Of a stretch of DNA of 64,000 bases, positions 44,579-56,454 are shown in pieces. Under the pieces are notes generated by a model. The model was not told where the DNA came from. It worked only from the letters and a program-made list of their open reading frames with translations, and did not search any database. A program made the translations under genes and the position numbers. The DNA is from Thalassia testudinum (taxonomy: Eukaryota; Streptophyta; Magnoliopsida; Alismatales; Hydrocharitaceae): NCBI GenBank assembly GCA_037157565.1, contig JAZHRO010000055.1, forward strand, positions 41,075,001 through 41,139,000. The letters run 5' to 3'. How positions within the stretch are numbered: position 1 is the stretch's first letter; each line of letters starts with the position of its first letter.

Positions 44579-45839
44579 GTCTCCTTCTGGCCTTACCTCT
44601 GGTGTGGCATTCCCGCCTCCTCCGTGCGCTTCTCCCTTTGCCTGCGCCTATTTAAGCTTGCCCAGAGCCCTCCGCTTCTGGCAAGCCGAATTTAGCCGAA
44701 GATTACCCCCCAATCTCATCTCCTCCTCACTTTGGCCAACTGCCCATGGCTTCCGATGACACTTCCTTTTCTCATCGCTCTGCCACAGTACCAGTGGCAG
44801 AGCCATCTCCACCATACTCCTCCACGCCGCGTCGTACCAGTGCGCGTCCTCCGACCCTCTTCGTCATCGCCGTCATCTCTCCCTGGGCCTCTTCGTCTCC
44901 GGCGACGGCAGTACTTGCCGCTCGCCCTCCGCCTCCCCCCTTCGCTCCAAGTCCATCAGTTAAGCTCCTCTCCCTCTACTCTTCATTTCCCCTTCATCAA
45001 TTTTTAGTTTCGACCTTTCGACCGCCACCACCACCACCATCGTCTTCACCTCCGGCCACCAACTCTGGTCAGGCCACTCCACCTTCACAGGTCATCCCAC
45101 CCCTCACCGACCGGTCCCTAAGCATCGCCCTGACTCACTGATCATCCTCCGCATCTTCACCAACCGCCACACACACTGCACACCTCTACCGACATAACCC
45201 ACCTTCACGGCCACAATGCGACCTAGGCACGCACGCCTAGGTTGCCCCGCGGCCAGCCAACATCCGCCTCACCTTCGCCGTGATATGGCGAAGGTTTTCC
45301 TATGATTTGACAGGGCCGTGAGGCCGTCTTCATGCATTTCAGATTCAGTCCCCTTCCGCCATTGATGTAGAAGCATGGAGCTCGCAAGCTTCGCTCCAGG
45401 TCGCGCGCTCCAGGCATAAGAGTCCCAGGTGATGCGCGAGGGTCTCACGCACGCTTCCAGCCAGAGAGCAGGCTTAGCGAGCGACTGCAGTAGCGGCAAT
45501 TAGGCGAAGTCCTCCTGTGGGCGTGCAAACGAAGCGGGTGGGACATTTAGTCCCACCTCGTGAACTCAGAAGTGAGGTGCGTGATTTATATTGAATTTGT
45601 GTTTTTAGCTTACCGCCTCAAGTAACATGGGGTGAGGTCCCTCGCCCACCACCCGGTCTCGTCCGCGACCCACTCCTACGCGGACCTGACCTAACCCGAA
45701 TACTCGTGCACTCCTCGCTCACCACCGCACGCCGGTGGGCTTGGTCCCGGGCACGCTAACCCAACCTGATTACCCAGCTGGCTCTGAGGGAGTGAAGAGA
45801 GAAATAGAGAGAGAGACGCGGGGAGGGTAGGGGGTAGGT

Positions 45840-46410
45840 TTTGCTTCTTTGTGCTGTGCAGGGAAGAGGAGAAAGAGGAAGCAGCTGAGGGGAAGAAGAG
45901 GAAGAGAAGAAGAGAAGGCGCAGCAGTTGAAGGAAGAAGAAGCTGAAGGCAGAAGAAGGAGCCAAAGAAGAAGAAGAGGACTGTAGAAGCCAAAGAAGAA
46001 GGGCAACTGAAGGAGAAGGTCTGCAGAAGCAAAGGAATGAGGAGGTGCAGCAGCTCAAGAGAGAAGAAGAAGCCAAAGAGAAAAAGAAGAAAAGAGAAGG
46101 AAGGAGCTGCTGCAAAGAGGAAGGAAAGCCAAGCAGAAAAGAAAGAAGAAGAAGAAGCCAAGAAGAAGGGAAGGTGCATTAGCTAAAGACTCAGCCGTAG
46201 AGAAAGAGAAGAAGAAGAAGAAACTGCTGTAGAGAAGAAAGAAGGAGAAGCCAAGGAGAAGAAAAAGAAGACTCAGGCACTGTAGTAGACGTCAGTTAAG
46301 GCGTCTGATTCACAGAATCAGACGTCTGAAGATAGAGAAAGAAGAGAAGAGAGAAAGCAAAGAAGAAAGAGAGAAGAGAAGAAGAAAGAAAAGAATTTAT
46401 TTCCTTTTTT
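45840..46410 (+). repeat. Long purine-rich (GAA/AAG) tract in LTR E
   Basis: Several hundred bases dominated by GAAGAAG/AGGAGA on the plus strand, matching the CT-rich tracts of D (28350-28650 and 37540-37970) in reverse. Translated, it yields Leu/Ser/Phe- or Lys/Glu-rich ORFs. Confidence 0.85.
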
Positions 46411-47249
46411 TGTCTCTAGCATTTATCTTCCTTGCATCAGTATTGAACATATTCGAGATTGTGATTTTCTACTTCTAAATACCGAATTGCTTCCTGAGTT
46501 CGACCTCGGAATGTTTTTTTTGAATTCGAGTAATAAATAAACAAAATTTGATAATCGTTTTTCGCGGTATACTACAACGCATATCTTTTTAAAACATGCG
46601 AAACCCGTCGAATGACTATCAGTGGTTAACACCCACCTTGAAGGACTACTTGGAGGAGGACTACCTCAAGAAGAAAAGGAAAACCCTTTTCAAGCGTGGG
46701 GCAACTGCACTTGGAGCAAAGGCCAACCAGATCTTCAACTAGAGGATTCCCCTTCATCTTTATTTTATCTTTGTATTAGCTAGTAGTTTACTATTTTTCT
46801 TGTAGAAGCATTATTCTACCTATAATCGACTTACTGGTAATACAAATTTCAATTGACTTCCAATTTTTGTTTTCTAGCTTAGTGTGTTTTTCATGCTATT
46901 AGTTAATTAGTGCACCACATCTTCTTCTAATTACCCTAGGCGCACTTGCCTAAGGTGAGCTTAGAAGAGAAGACTCATTCATGTCACTTAGGGTTAGTGA
47001 TAGGTTTACTTTTTAGCATACTCTTTGCTTGCAAATACTCGATTGTTTTGAAAATCATAAAAACAACAAAACGAAAAATACAAAAATACATGTGTTGATT
47101 TGAGAAGTGAGAGAGAGAATCATTTTTGTCATTAATAAATTGGCCTCCTTGGATGACCCTAGATATTCACCCTATCTAGGTTATAAATTTAAGAGTTGAT
47201 CGATTTTACGCATCTCAATGATAAAAATCCACTTTTAACAAATTGCGTA

Positions 47250-49179
47250 TTTTCCACGTCAACACCCACATTGTATCTTTGGCATGTACATCGCCAACAG
47301 TTCATAGCATTTTCCCATTGGTCCTAGACCAATGTCCATTCCTTATCCATGTACCAAATGATTATCCCAAGTACCATATGATTCACATTATAATACATAG
47401 CGCCTCTCATGCACCAAGTTTCCATATCATTATCATACTATCCACATATCTCTTTATCATTTCTGACTCGTCTCATGATACCCATAACATCATTATTTTC
47501 CTGGCTTCTACAAGCCACCATCACAATCACTTACTAATCCTTTCTTAATTATCATCACATCATTCCATTCCATTCCATTCATGGATATCCAAGTGTCCAC
47601 TAAAATGTGAGTCATATATCTATGATTACCCATGTTATGCCCAACATGTAATTATGTTCGAGTTGTTATATGCACATTACCTTTCAATTATGTAATCCCC
47701 ACCCAATCATGGCTTTAAAATCACATCTCTACCATTGCTGGTCTCATATATGAATCAAAGTGTCAATGTCTTTACATCTATGTTGTACTATATGTATTCC
47801 TATGGTTCAGTGATGGTTCAACATAACATGTTCTATCTATCTTAACTACAAGAACATTTAACATGCATACATCCTCATATTTCAATTCAATGTAGCATAA
47901 ACAATAATGATTATATTACATCATATCATTTCCATAGGGAACAAACAACAATATGCTATTCATTTCGATAAATACTCATTTCGATTCTATATCATGCCAC
48001 ATGTATATATGTGTATTTATATATCATTTATTGAACATATGTAACAGGGAGCATATTTCATTTAATCAAGCACTACAATCATGTATTACATCTCATGTTT
48101 GTAAATCAAATCTAGAAGTAGACAATTATATTCAATCCATCATTCTCATGGCATATAAGTAGCAAGTAAAACTAGTCCCATCTACTAGCAAAAGGTAGAA
48201 AAACACTCTACCAAGTAAAATTGCCTAGAACTCGTGCACCTCAACGACGCATGGTCGGTCCCGCCTTGCCGGCGTCGACCTTACTTATGAAACCACCACC
48301 AAGGTCAAACACGACTCCTAAAACTATCTACCAGTACCGTGCACGTGAGCATCCCATACAATTCCGTCTCTTCTCAGTAGAGAGAGGAGACTTGACACCA
48401 AATTAAGATGATTTCTTAGGCAACCTAAGGGCTATCCCTAAACTTCATTAGGGGTCTAAAAACTTGCTATTTAGGTCTATTTTCAGACCTTATAACACCC
48501 CCACATCAGTCCTAAAATTTTCCCCTTTTTCCTCTCACCTTCCTCCCTTACGCATGGAAAAATGAATGCAAGAAGGAACACATGGGACCATGGTGAGAAG
48601 CCAAGGGGGTTGTCCTCTTGACATTATTTGGTCCCAATTATACTTCATTTTCAGACCTTAATGTAATCTCCATACAGCCCACACATTAGCCCAACCTTGT
48701 CCCACACTTTTCTTGCATCCCTTCCCCACACATGGAAGAAAAATACATAATAGAGGGAAAATAGTTGGGCAACCTTAGAGAACATCTAAAGCTGCCCCAA
48801 GGACAACTTTAGATACCATTTTGGGGCCTAATAAGGTCTGAAAATAAACCCTAAAGGGCCACAATCAGATCTGAATTAGCCTTATTTTCCCTCATTTTTT
48901 CCCTTCAATAATGGAGAGAAAAGGAAGCGAAGGAAGATGGGTAGTCGGTCACCTCCATGGGTTGCCCCCACTCCCCACACCACCACTATCCATCCTCCAC
49001 CTTGGCCCCCTTGGTCGGCCCAAGGAGGAAGAAGAGAAAGGAGGGGCGTGGAAGAGGATTAGAGAAAGGAAGGGTATGTGTGCCTTCCCTCCTCCCTAGT
49101 TCGATCTCCACCTTCGATGGTGATGAGGGCCAAAAAATGCTCTCAGACCCAAAACTCCACAAAAAAACCCAAAAAGAAG
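47250..49179 (-). repeat. 5' LTR of element A, segment 3
   Basis: Aligns with 1-905 and 2060-2862 of the 3' LTR, with the hAT-like element absent (empty site near 48280-48290). Similarity fades between 49100 and 49179. ORFs at 48911-49289 mirror those at 2734-3039 and have no domain. Confidence 0.7.
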
Positions 49180-50779
49180 GATCTGACCTGCCTACATCTG
49201 AAGAAGGACTCACAGATGGATCCGGAAATCTAACCCGTCTGATCCAAGGTCCAGTACCACCCAACTCGTCTACAACCAGGTGGGCTTGAACTTGAATCCA
49301 TCCAACCTACTAAGAGATTCGGTGCAACCAAGGCCAAAGTCACGACAGGATGGAAGTGACTACCTGTAACCCTACATAAAATGTACTAAAGATCGCTAGC
49401 CTAGGAATCTTTTGATGCTATAAATAGTGCAGAGAGATCCCCAGGGAAAGGGAGGGATGCTGTAACCTCGCGAATACTAGTCCAAAGTTGGGAGTATCAC
49501 CCTCCTCTTAGACGTACACCCCTTGCGGTGGAACTGGGTCACCAACCTCTTCGTCTCCCTTGTGATTGCTAGTAGGACATGGAATTGAGCCTTCCAGTCG
49601 CTTAGGAGGCCCGACTCCATGTCCCTTGTGATGGATTGCTTGTGGCCACGTAGCATTTGTTACGTCTATAAATCCTTTGATGGTCAACAGTGGCCTCGAC
49701 GGTAGCCTCAGGGCCCATCAAATGGCTCTATTTGTGGGAAACACCAACAAAAGTGTCATACTCTTCCAGTCATCTGGTGGCTGGGAGGAGATGCCTCACC
49801 AGCACCCTACCTCGGCCCTCCCAATAAGAAAAACCTTTGAGATGTTCTTAACCGCTCGCGACTCCACTCGTGGCCCTCCCCTCTAAGGGAGTCTGGTCGG
49901 AGTTTGGTGTCTCTATATTCCAACGACACCCTCAATGTGCTGATCCTAGCAGAGGGATGCAAGTACCACCTTGTTGGCAGTCTGAGGCCCCAAAGCCAGA
50001 TTTCCTCCTCGGGGTACGGGCTGGGTGGGGGAGTATGAAGCTTGGGCCGATGGCCTTGACTATACACCCATGCGTGTATCGCTTGCCCACTCATAAAGGA
50101 GGTGGAGGTAGCCCCTCTCCAAAGGGGTTCGAGCTCCCAACCATGGCCCCTCAAGAAGGGATGGCAGACCCTCAATAGTCTCTTTGGGAGCTACCACTGG
50201 GTGATGTTGGTGTGCGGCTGCTTCAACAGAATATTCTGCTAAGCACTTTCGCTGTGTCTATCCAGCCCAACACATTAATGGCCCATCAACCTACTGGCTG
50301 GACAAATTACCGGATCCTGGTGGATAAGCCCTAGGAGCATTTTACTAAGCAGCCCAAGGTTAAAGACAACCCTGAGAAGCCGTTGAAACCTGGACGACGG
50401 AAGTCTGAGTCATTTTAATCCTACCTGGATCAGTTGGTGGCCCTATGAGGCGGGGGCCGTCCAACACTTCGAGTCGGGTTGCTTGAATTGAAGGCCCTGG
50501 GAAAACATTAATAATTGCATGTCGAAGCACCCAGCAGAGCTCTGGACAAAGCCGTAGGGCTTACAGAGCAAATCAACTCCTTCCACTCCCGTAGTCGACT
50601 GACCAAGGGCCACGACAGCAACACCAGCCCTGTTGGAAATAAGGGGGCCTCTGGTGAGCATACCCTAGTGCTCATCCGCGGAAGTAGTTACTTCCATGAA
50701 TGAAAGACCATCTTCCTCAAAATAGCAACCGGCCCATTGAGGCTCTCGATAGCATACCTCACAAGATAGTGCAAGAGTC

Positions 50780-51720
50780 CTTTAGGAAATGTACTCCCCT
50801 GGCCGTGAACTAGGCAGGTGTGCTGGGGGGGGGGGGGGGGGGGGGGCTCATCCATGATCAAGGACCTGCCGCCCCAAAGGCCCACCAAAAGGAAAGTTGA
50901 CTTTGAGCCTTATTATAAGTGCCACAAGGCTCGGAGCCACGGGACCGTAGGACTATCGGGATTTGCCTGACCAGATTGAGTCCTAGGTCTAGCATAAGGA
51001 TTTAGCTCGCCTCATTAGCTAAAACCGCAGTAGAAAAAGGGGTAGGATGGCCTGGAAGGCCACCCTAAGGAAAAGTTCCAACGAATTCAAGTAGCTAACG
51101 TGGTCTTCTTCGTGGGCTGAGAGCTGGGAAGTCGACACCCTACCCGATTAAGCCAGCAATGTCACCTTGGCTGCCCCTCTAGCAGAACACCACCACCAAG
51201 CCTTGGCAGCAACTCTCGCGTCACCTAAGGTCCTTACCTCCTGTCACTTGAACGTATCAGCGTAGAGGTCAAGGCAACCTTCAGGATCGACGCCGCCCCA
51301 GGCCGATGAGTCACCCTTTCCAAGTTAGCTCTCCCAAGCACCTTCTCACGATCTTTGGTGAGCAAGAAGGGCACAATCAAGCAAGCGACGTCCCGGTTGA
51401 ACTCCTCCTAGCATGACCTAGCGAAGTGCTCGGGCTCACTTCGATAACACACTGCTTGGTGGGGCAGCTCCAACCCAAGCCCTTTGGAGAATACACTCTC
51501 TTGGCCGTGAACCAGGCCGATGTGTTTGTAAGGGACCAGCCCAGTTGCCTCTGAAATCCGTAAAGAGGACAACTAACTTTGAGCCCTGCAACAAGTGCCA
51601 TAAGGCTCGTGGATACACCACTAGAAGGATGTCGGGATCTGCATGACCATATCCAGTATGGAAGACTGGACCACCTCATCAGGCGGAACAGGGACTAAGC
51701 TTGAAGGCCCACTTGACAGT
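50780..51720 (+). repeat. Diverged internal duplication in the gag-like tract
   Basis: The segment around 50795-50990 (CTGGCCGTGAACTAGGC..., then TTTGAGCC, AAGTGCCA, AAGGCTCG) recurs at about 51495-51640 with many differences. Confidence 0.7.
50825..50846 (+). repeat. 22-base G homopolymer
   Basis: Unbroken run of 22 G within the decayed tract. May be a real slippage product or an assembly error. Confidence 0.95.
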
Positions 51721-52100
51721 CAACTCCTGCATTGTTCCGAAATGCTCACCTCTCGGAATGAAGGCCTAGCTAGCCTTCAAAGTCAACAGAGTCATTCCTT
51801 CCGAGTCAGCACGTCCATAACACCTTTCCCATTCATCGGTAGGGGGTTAAGGAGACATCATCAAGAAAGCTACGTCAAGACTGTTCGCTCCTCCCAGAAG
51901 GACACATGGACCCACTTCTGATGACGCCCCTCTCGGTAGGTCAGCTATGGCCTAAAGATAACGTCTCTCCCTCCATCGGACATTTCGGCCACGGGTCTTT
52001 CGCAATTATGACGAGATGGTAAAGGGAGAGATTGGCCTTTCTCCATCCGTCTGCAGCAGGGACAAGCACCCCCAACTAGGAGATAAGTCGATCTTCGCTT

Positions 52101-54612
52101 TCGATAAATTTTTGCACATAAAATGTCGTGTCATTGTAATCCTTTTGCAGTGGAAAATTGACTATCAAAATATCAAGTAATTCAAATCTAACCATGGTAG
52201 ATTAGGTTGTTTCGACAGGGAGAAATTAGCCTAAAGTCTCATGAATATTTATCATCTCTTTCGTATTTCAATGATAGCAGGAGATTATTCGTGAAAATAG
52301 AGAGAAAGATAGATATGTAGAGGTAAAGAGAGAGCATGTGAGAATAGAAAGAAAGATCGAGGGTGGGTCAGCAATTCTACTCAATATCTTAAATATTAAA
52401 TTCAAAATATGTAATTGACAATGGCACGTAAATACTAATACCCAAATTACTGTTGAGAAACAAAGCACTTTGCTCTCGCTCGATCGCGCATGCGTGGAAG
52501 CTTTATTGGAGGAGCTGCTACTGGGGGAGGTCGATCGAAGTGAGGGGATCGCGGTGACGGTGGCGGCTCGGCTAGAGGTGGCTGATGACGGTGACCGGAT
52601 GCGGAGGAGGACATCGGTGGCGTGGCTGCTTCGTGGAGGGCAGAGGAGCATCGGTGGGGAAGCTGCAGCCGACGTTGGGTCGAGCATCTCTTAGGAATCG
52701 CGGTGACGGTGGCTGCTCGATCTAAGGTGGCAAGAGGCTGTGGTGGTGGTGACTTGTGTGTTGGGTTCTTCAAGGTGATGCAGCAGGAGGAGAAAGGAAA
52801 GAAGAAGAAAATGGAGATGGAAGAAAAAGGGGATGGCAGTGGGCAAAGGTGAGGGTGTGGGCTGGGCAACAGGTTGAGGGCGGCTGGCCAGCTACGAGGG
52901 TTGGCGGTGGTGTTGGTGGTCATGGTTGGGTGGCTACAGTGAAGGGGGAGGGCTGAGGTGTTGGGTTGTTCTTCTGCATGTAAGGGAGGAATAGGGGAGA
53001 AGGCGGTGAGGTAGAAGAAGAAAAAGAAGAGGAAGAGGCTTAGGTAGTGAGGGGTGATGATGAAGGTGTGGACGGTGGATGGAACGACTGATGGTGGTGC
53101 AGTGGTTAGATCGGTGCTGTCACCATGCGGCCTTCGGGGTGGAGAAGGTGGAGAGGCGAAGATCGCTTCAGCCACAGTGCAAGCCAGATCCAGGGAGCCT
53201 GCTTCGACCATGGTGCCAGAGATGGAGGAGGTCCCCGAAAGGGGGGGGGGAGGGGAGTGTGAAGTGGACTAATTTAGTACCTAAGTACATTATTATTGGG
53301 ACAAAAATTTAATTTAAAACATGCATGATATTGACAAAATTATGTAAACTTTAGAATTATCATTTCATGATATTAAATTGTATTAATCCTTATATGAAGG
53401 GGTTAATTATGGATGCAAGGTCATTCAGGGAAAGACAATTTTAGTAAGCTTCACGTCAAATGCCATCTTAATATGTGTGATTTCCACCAAGAAAAAGAAG
53501 GGAAGGAAATAGAATTGGTGGATGTAAAACCACCACCACCGTTTAAATGTCTTTGCCTCTCTCCAATTTGAGAATCACCACTCGTCCCCTTCCTTTTCTG
53601 ATATCTCTCTCTCTTTCTTTCTCTTTTTCTTTCTCTCTTTATAAATAGCGAAGGAGGTGGCTAGATAGAGATATATCTTCCTCTATAAAGGAGGAGAGCC
53701 CTCGATCCAAGCATAAACTCGACCACGGCCACGACCACCATCGCAAATCACCCACGACATTCCCATCACCGTAGTCGGTGGTGACAGCATCAGCATCCGC
53801 AATTGCGATGACTTGTCATTGACTGCGTTCGCCTCGACAACTCACCACGCCACCACAAACTCCCCTCAACTACAACCACCGTGCTATTCTCCTCGACCGT
53901 GTTCCGACGTCACCCTCTCAACAACAGCTGGCATGCAACCTTGTCGGTCGTTCACCTCCTCCAGAGCAATGCCACCTCAGGTCACGCGGCCATCGGCTCC
54001 CCTTTGTTTAAGTCGTTTGGGAGTCTTCCCGGACGTCCAGACAACAACATCCACTCCTGCCACTGCATGTGCATGGCACCTGTGGCCACGCACCACCGCC
54101 GACCTCCTTTCTTCTTCCATGCTATCCCCGCCCTCACTGTGCGTCACCGGCACTGACCGTCAACAGTAGGTTGTGCATGCCCTTGGGCACAGCTCGCGTA
54201 GTCACATGCCACCAGCCCCCGTATGCGACCACAACCTCGCACACTTGCAGTCGCCCGTGCCCCTCAACCTCCTCGCGCGCAGGCTGCAACAACAAAACAA
54301 AACCTCACCACAGCGTAGCCACGGCCTCGTGCGACCACGCCACTGCGCGGTCGGCCACCACCACCTCCTCCTCTTCTTCTTCATTGACAGAGGAGGAACC
54401 CAACAAATCGCCAGCCTCTCCACGTGCGACCGACATCTTTGGCTGCAAAACATCGCACCATCGATGCCAACGCGCTCGCCTCGACCCCCCAATCACAACC
54501 ACACCTTCGATCTCACCGAACGACCGTCTATCGCCAGTTGGAAAGCCTCACCGCTGGCGGCCTCCTCTATAGGTTCTAACGGAGGGGGGTGAGATCAATC
54601 GTGATAAAGAAA
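52101..54612. other. Unassigned GC-rich, gene-poor stretch
   Basis: 52101-52440 is AT-rich with nothing recognised. 52490-53270 is G-rich on the plus strand, with a ~40-base direct repeat (GATCGCGGTGACGGTGGC near 52548 and 52697) and a run of nine Gs at ~53242. 53280-53640 is AT-rich, leading to a TATA-like TTATAAATAG at 53640-53649. 53700-54590 is C/A-rich with overlapping ORFs (53813-54169, 54069-54572, 54173-54592 plus; 52447-53211 minus). They have low-complexity Pro/Thr/Ser/His composition and no domain. Probably LTR debris of an unidentified element. Confidence 0.4.
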
Positions 54613-56454
54613 TGTTACGACCCGGTTCCCGAATCCCTTCAGGACATGGGAATTGGACCGACTCGACTGATCCCAAGACCCAGTTGTCCAATGAGAAAGT
54701 AACAAAAAAATAGTAAAAATAAGCCACATTCACCATGCAAGCAACTAACAGTAACAAAAGTACAGCAGTAAAGAAATAAACTATTACAGTACACACCACC
54801 ACAACAGTAGAGAATTTAAAAAGGGTACAGGAATATAAAATTTAAAATAAATGAGTACAGAAGTAACAAATTACTCACTACAACGGAACGGGTACAACAA
54901 AGAAAAGTACAACTACTGGGCTCTACTGGGCCCAGCACCCTCCGCAGCCGTAGGCTTTGGCTGCTCAACACCTAGACCTGAAAAAGGTTGTAAGTACAAC
55001 ACGTCAGCGAAACACTAAGTAGAGTGGCAACCAGCTAACTAAGAGAAACAGAAAAGGTGGACAGGTAGCTGTTGTTTTCAATTCTTTCTTTATTCAACTA
55101 ATTATTCTTTCTTTCATCACTTGGTTTATTTATCAGGTCTTTTTCTTGATCTCGAATGTTTCTCGTGGGAACGATCTTGATTGCAGTCTTTTCCGAAGAG
55201 TAGAAGTAGCACGTGGTGCTCTCCTGGCTGGGAGAGTCCCCCGTGGTGGTCCTATCCTCAGTCAACCACCCCAAGGTCACTAACAGACGTAACGGTGACT
55301 ACGGCACGCGCGATAAACGCACGGGTAGCTACCCCGCACTGGCACGCGGTCAGTCATTTCCGTTAACGGGTGCACCCAAGGCACAACACGAAACCAGTAT
55401 AGGGCATAGCCCTCTCAGTAACAGGGGTCTAGCCCCTCCACAGTAACCAAACAGGGGTCTCGCCCCTCCACAGTCCGCACACCCTCGCCTGACTACCCTG
55501 GTTTGCCCAGTGGGCCTAACAAGTTGGTGTAGGACGGCTAGCTGAACCCCGGGCCTCGTGGGGTGGCTAGCTCTCTCCTACACTAGTAGCTCTCCCTGGT
55601 ACTGTGTATGTGAGGGCCAGAAAGTCGGTGCAAAGTGGTCAAACTCACCCCGGTCTCGACCTGAGGGCGGTAAGCTCCCCTCTACACTAAGAGGTAATAT
55701 GTGCTCCCCTTGGTACCACGTACCCAAGAGACAGCACACTTTCCCATTCACCTTTTCCAGTTCCATTCTATTTATTTCCAGGAGCTCTACTCCTAATTCC
55801 CCGTAGGGTTCGTGCTCATGTTTCTCAGGCCAAGCCATACTAGGTTTCATCATTTTCAGGTTTATTCGCATATAGCACGTGTTTCCAACATTCAATCCTT
55901 CTTTTCCAATTTATATACAAGCAGCTTGTATTTAATTTCAAACAACAGGAATTACATGTAGCAGTTACTAACAACAGTACTCTACATTTCACAGGTAGCT
56001 GTTATCCAATTATGGGCAATTATTATTATTCTATCTACTCATCCAAGACTACAATTTAGGCATTCAATACAGTCATTCCAGTGTTTCTAGTCCTAGGATT
56101 CATGCCATACCCTAGGATCTATCATTCAATTTAGTGTTTCTGGTCCTAGGATTCATGCCATACCCTAGGATCTATCATTTATTCTAGACATGCATTTATG
56201 TTTGTAATTTACTAAGGGAAGCCACTCTACCCGCAAAATCGGGAGTAATGGGGGCGTGATCGGCAGGTCCACGTGCCTCCGCAACCCCTAAATCCGCAGC
56301 AGAACGAGGTCCTAACACAAGGATCAACCACAATAAACCACTCAGAGCATGATAAAAAGCATTCCAACAAGTAGAGGAACTTATATGAAGAAGAACGGAA
56401 TCTTAAACGCAGAAATCAGACCTCAAACGGACCCTAAACGGGTCAAAAATGATA

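Larger units (their letters stand above)
43726..46621 (+). mobile_element. Solo LTR E (D family)
   Basis: 2896 bases from TGATGAGAACC to ..GACTATCA, with identical 5-bp flanks gtggt (43721-43725 and 46622-46626). It matches the reverse complement of the D 5' LTR across U3, the inverted repeats, the TATA box (44647-44656), the GC-rich part and a purine-rich block (45840-46410). No internal sequence is present. ORFs at 44746-45141, 45691-46179 and others are repeat translations. Confidence 0.9.
42150..47250 (+). mobile_element. Unassigned LTR-like block interrupted by solo LTR E
   Basis: Bases ~42150-43725 plus 46627-~47250 form a plus-strand unit: an AGCT-rich first part with 51-bp repeats, a TATA-like CTCTATATATAC at 43493-43504, then a transcript-like pyrimidine/purine-rich stretch and a tail ending near CCACGTCAACA (47250). 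This is the architecture of a large gypsy solo LTR, but I could not find a convincing target duplication, so boundaries and identity are inference. No gene is visible. Confidence 0.4.
1..49179 (-). mobile_element. Element A: old Tekay-like (chromovirus) Ty3/gypsy retrotransposon, split by many insertions
   Basis: Composite element read on the minus strand. From right to left it has 5' LTR pieces, a tRNA-iMet primer site (21954-21966), gag, protease, RT, RNase H, integrase with chromodomain, and the 3' LTR. The pieces are colinear with the intact family order when the insertions at 5177-6889, 7437-17340, 17882-19637 and 22532-41528 are removed. The sequence at 1-2862 recurs at about 47345-49140, as expected for a pair of LTRs. 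Lineage is inferred from the chromodomain after integrase and the iMet primer site. The right edge (~49179) is where similarity to the 3' LTR is lost; the last ~700 bases expected at that side are not visible, so the 5' LTR is truncated or interrupted there. Confidence 0.8.
49180..52100 (+). pseudogene. Heavily decayed gag-like tract, possibly Tat-type gypsy
   Basis: Possible remnants: 50310-50440 in one frame reads as a basic segment followed by ESF.SYLDQLVAL, reminiscent of a capsid end. 50900-51080 reads FEPYYKCHKARSHGT with later DGLEGHPK, reminiscent of the zinc-knuckle region of Tat/Ogre gag (YC.FH...GH). A second copy of the knuckle-like segment lies at 51575-51700. Stops are frequent, and the best ORFs (49677-49886, 49870-50178, 50515-50703) have no sure match. 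An upstream TATA-like CTATAAATAG is at 49419. I regard the gag identity as tentative. Confidence 0.35.

Noticed and set aside
52447..53211. 254-codon minus-strand ORF
   Set aside because: Low-complexity Pro/Ser/Thr composition caused by a G-rich strand; no domain and no supporting signals.
54069..54592. Overlapping 139-167-codon plus-strand ORFs after a TATA-like box, considered as a host gene
   Set aside because: Two long frames overlap with similar composition bias (C/A-rich), no recognisable domain, and the region abuts an LTR junction.
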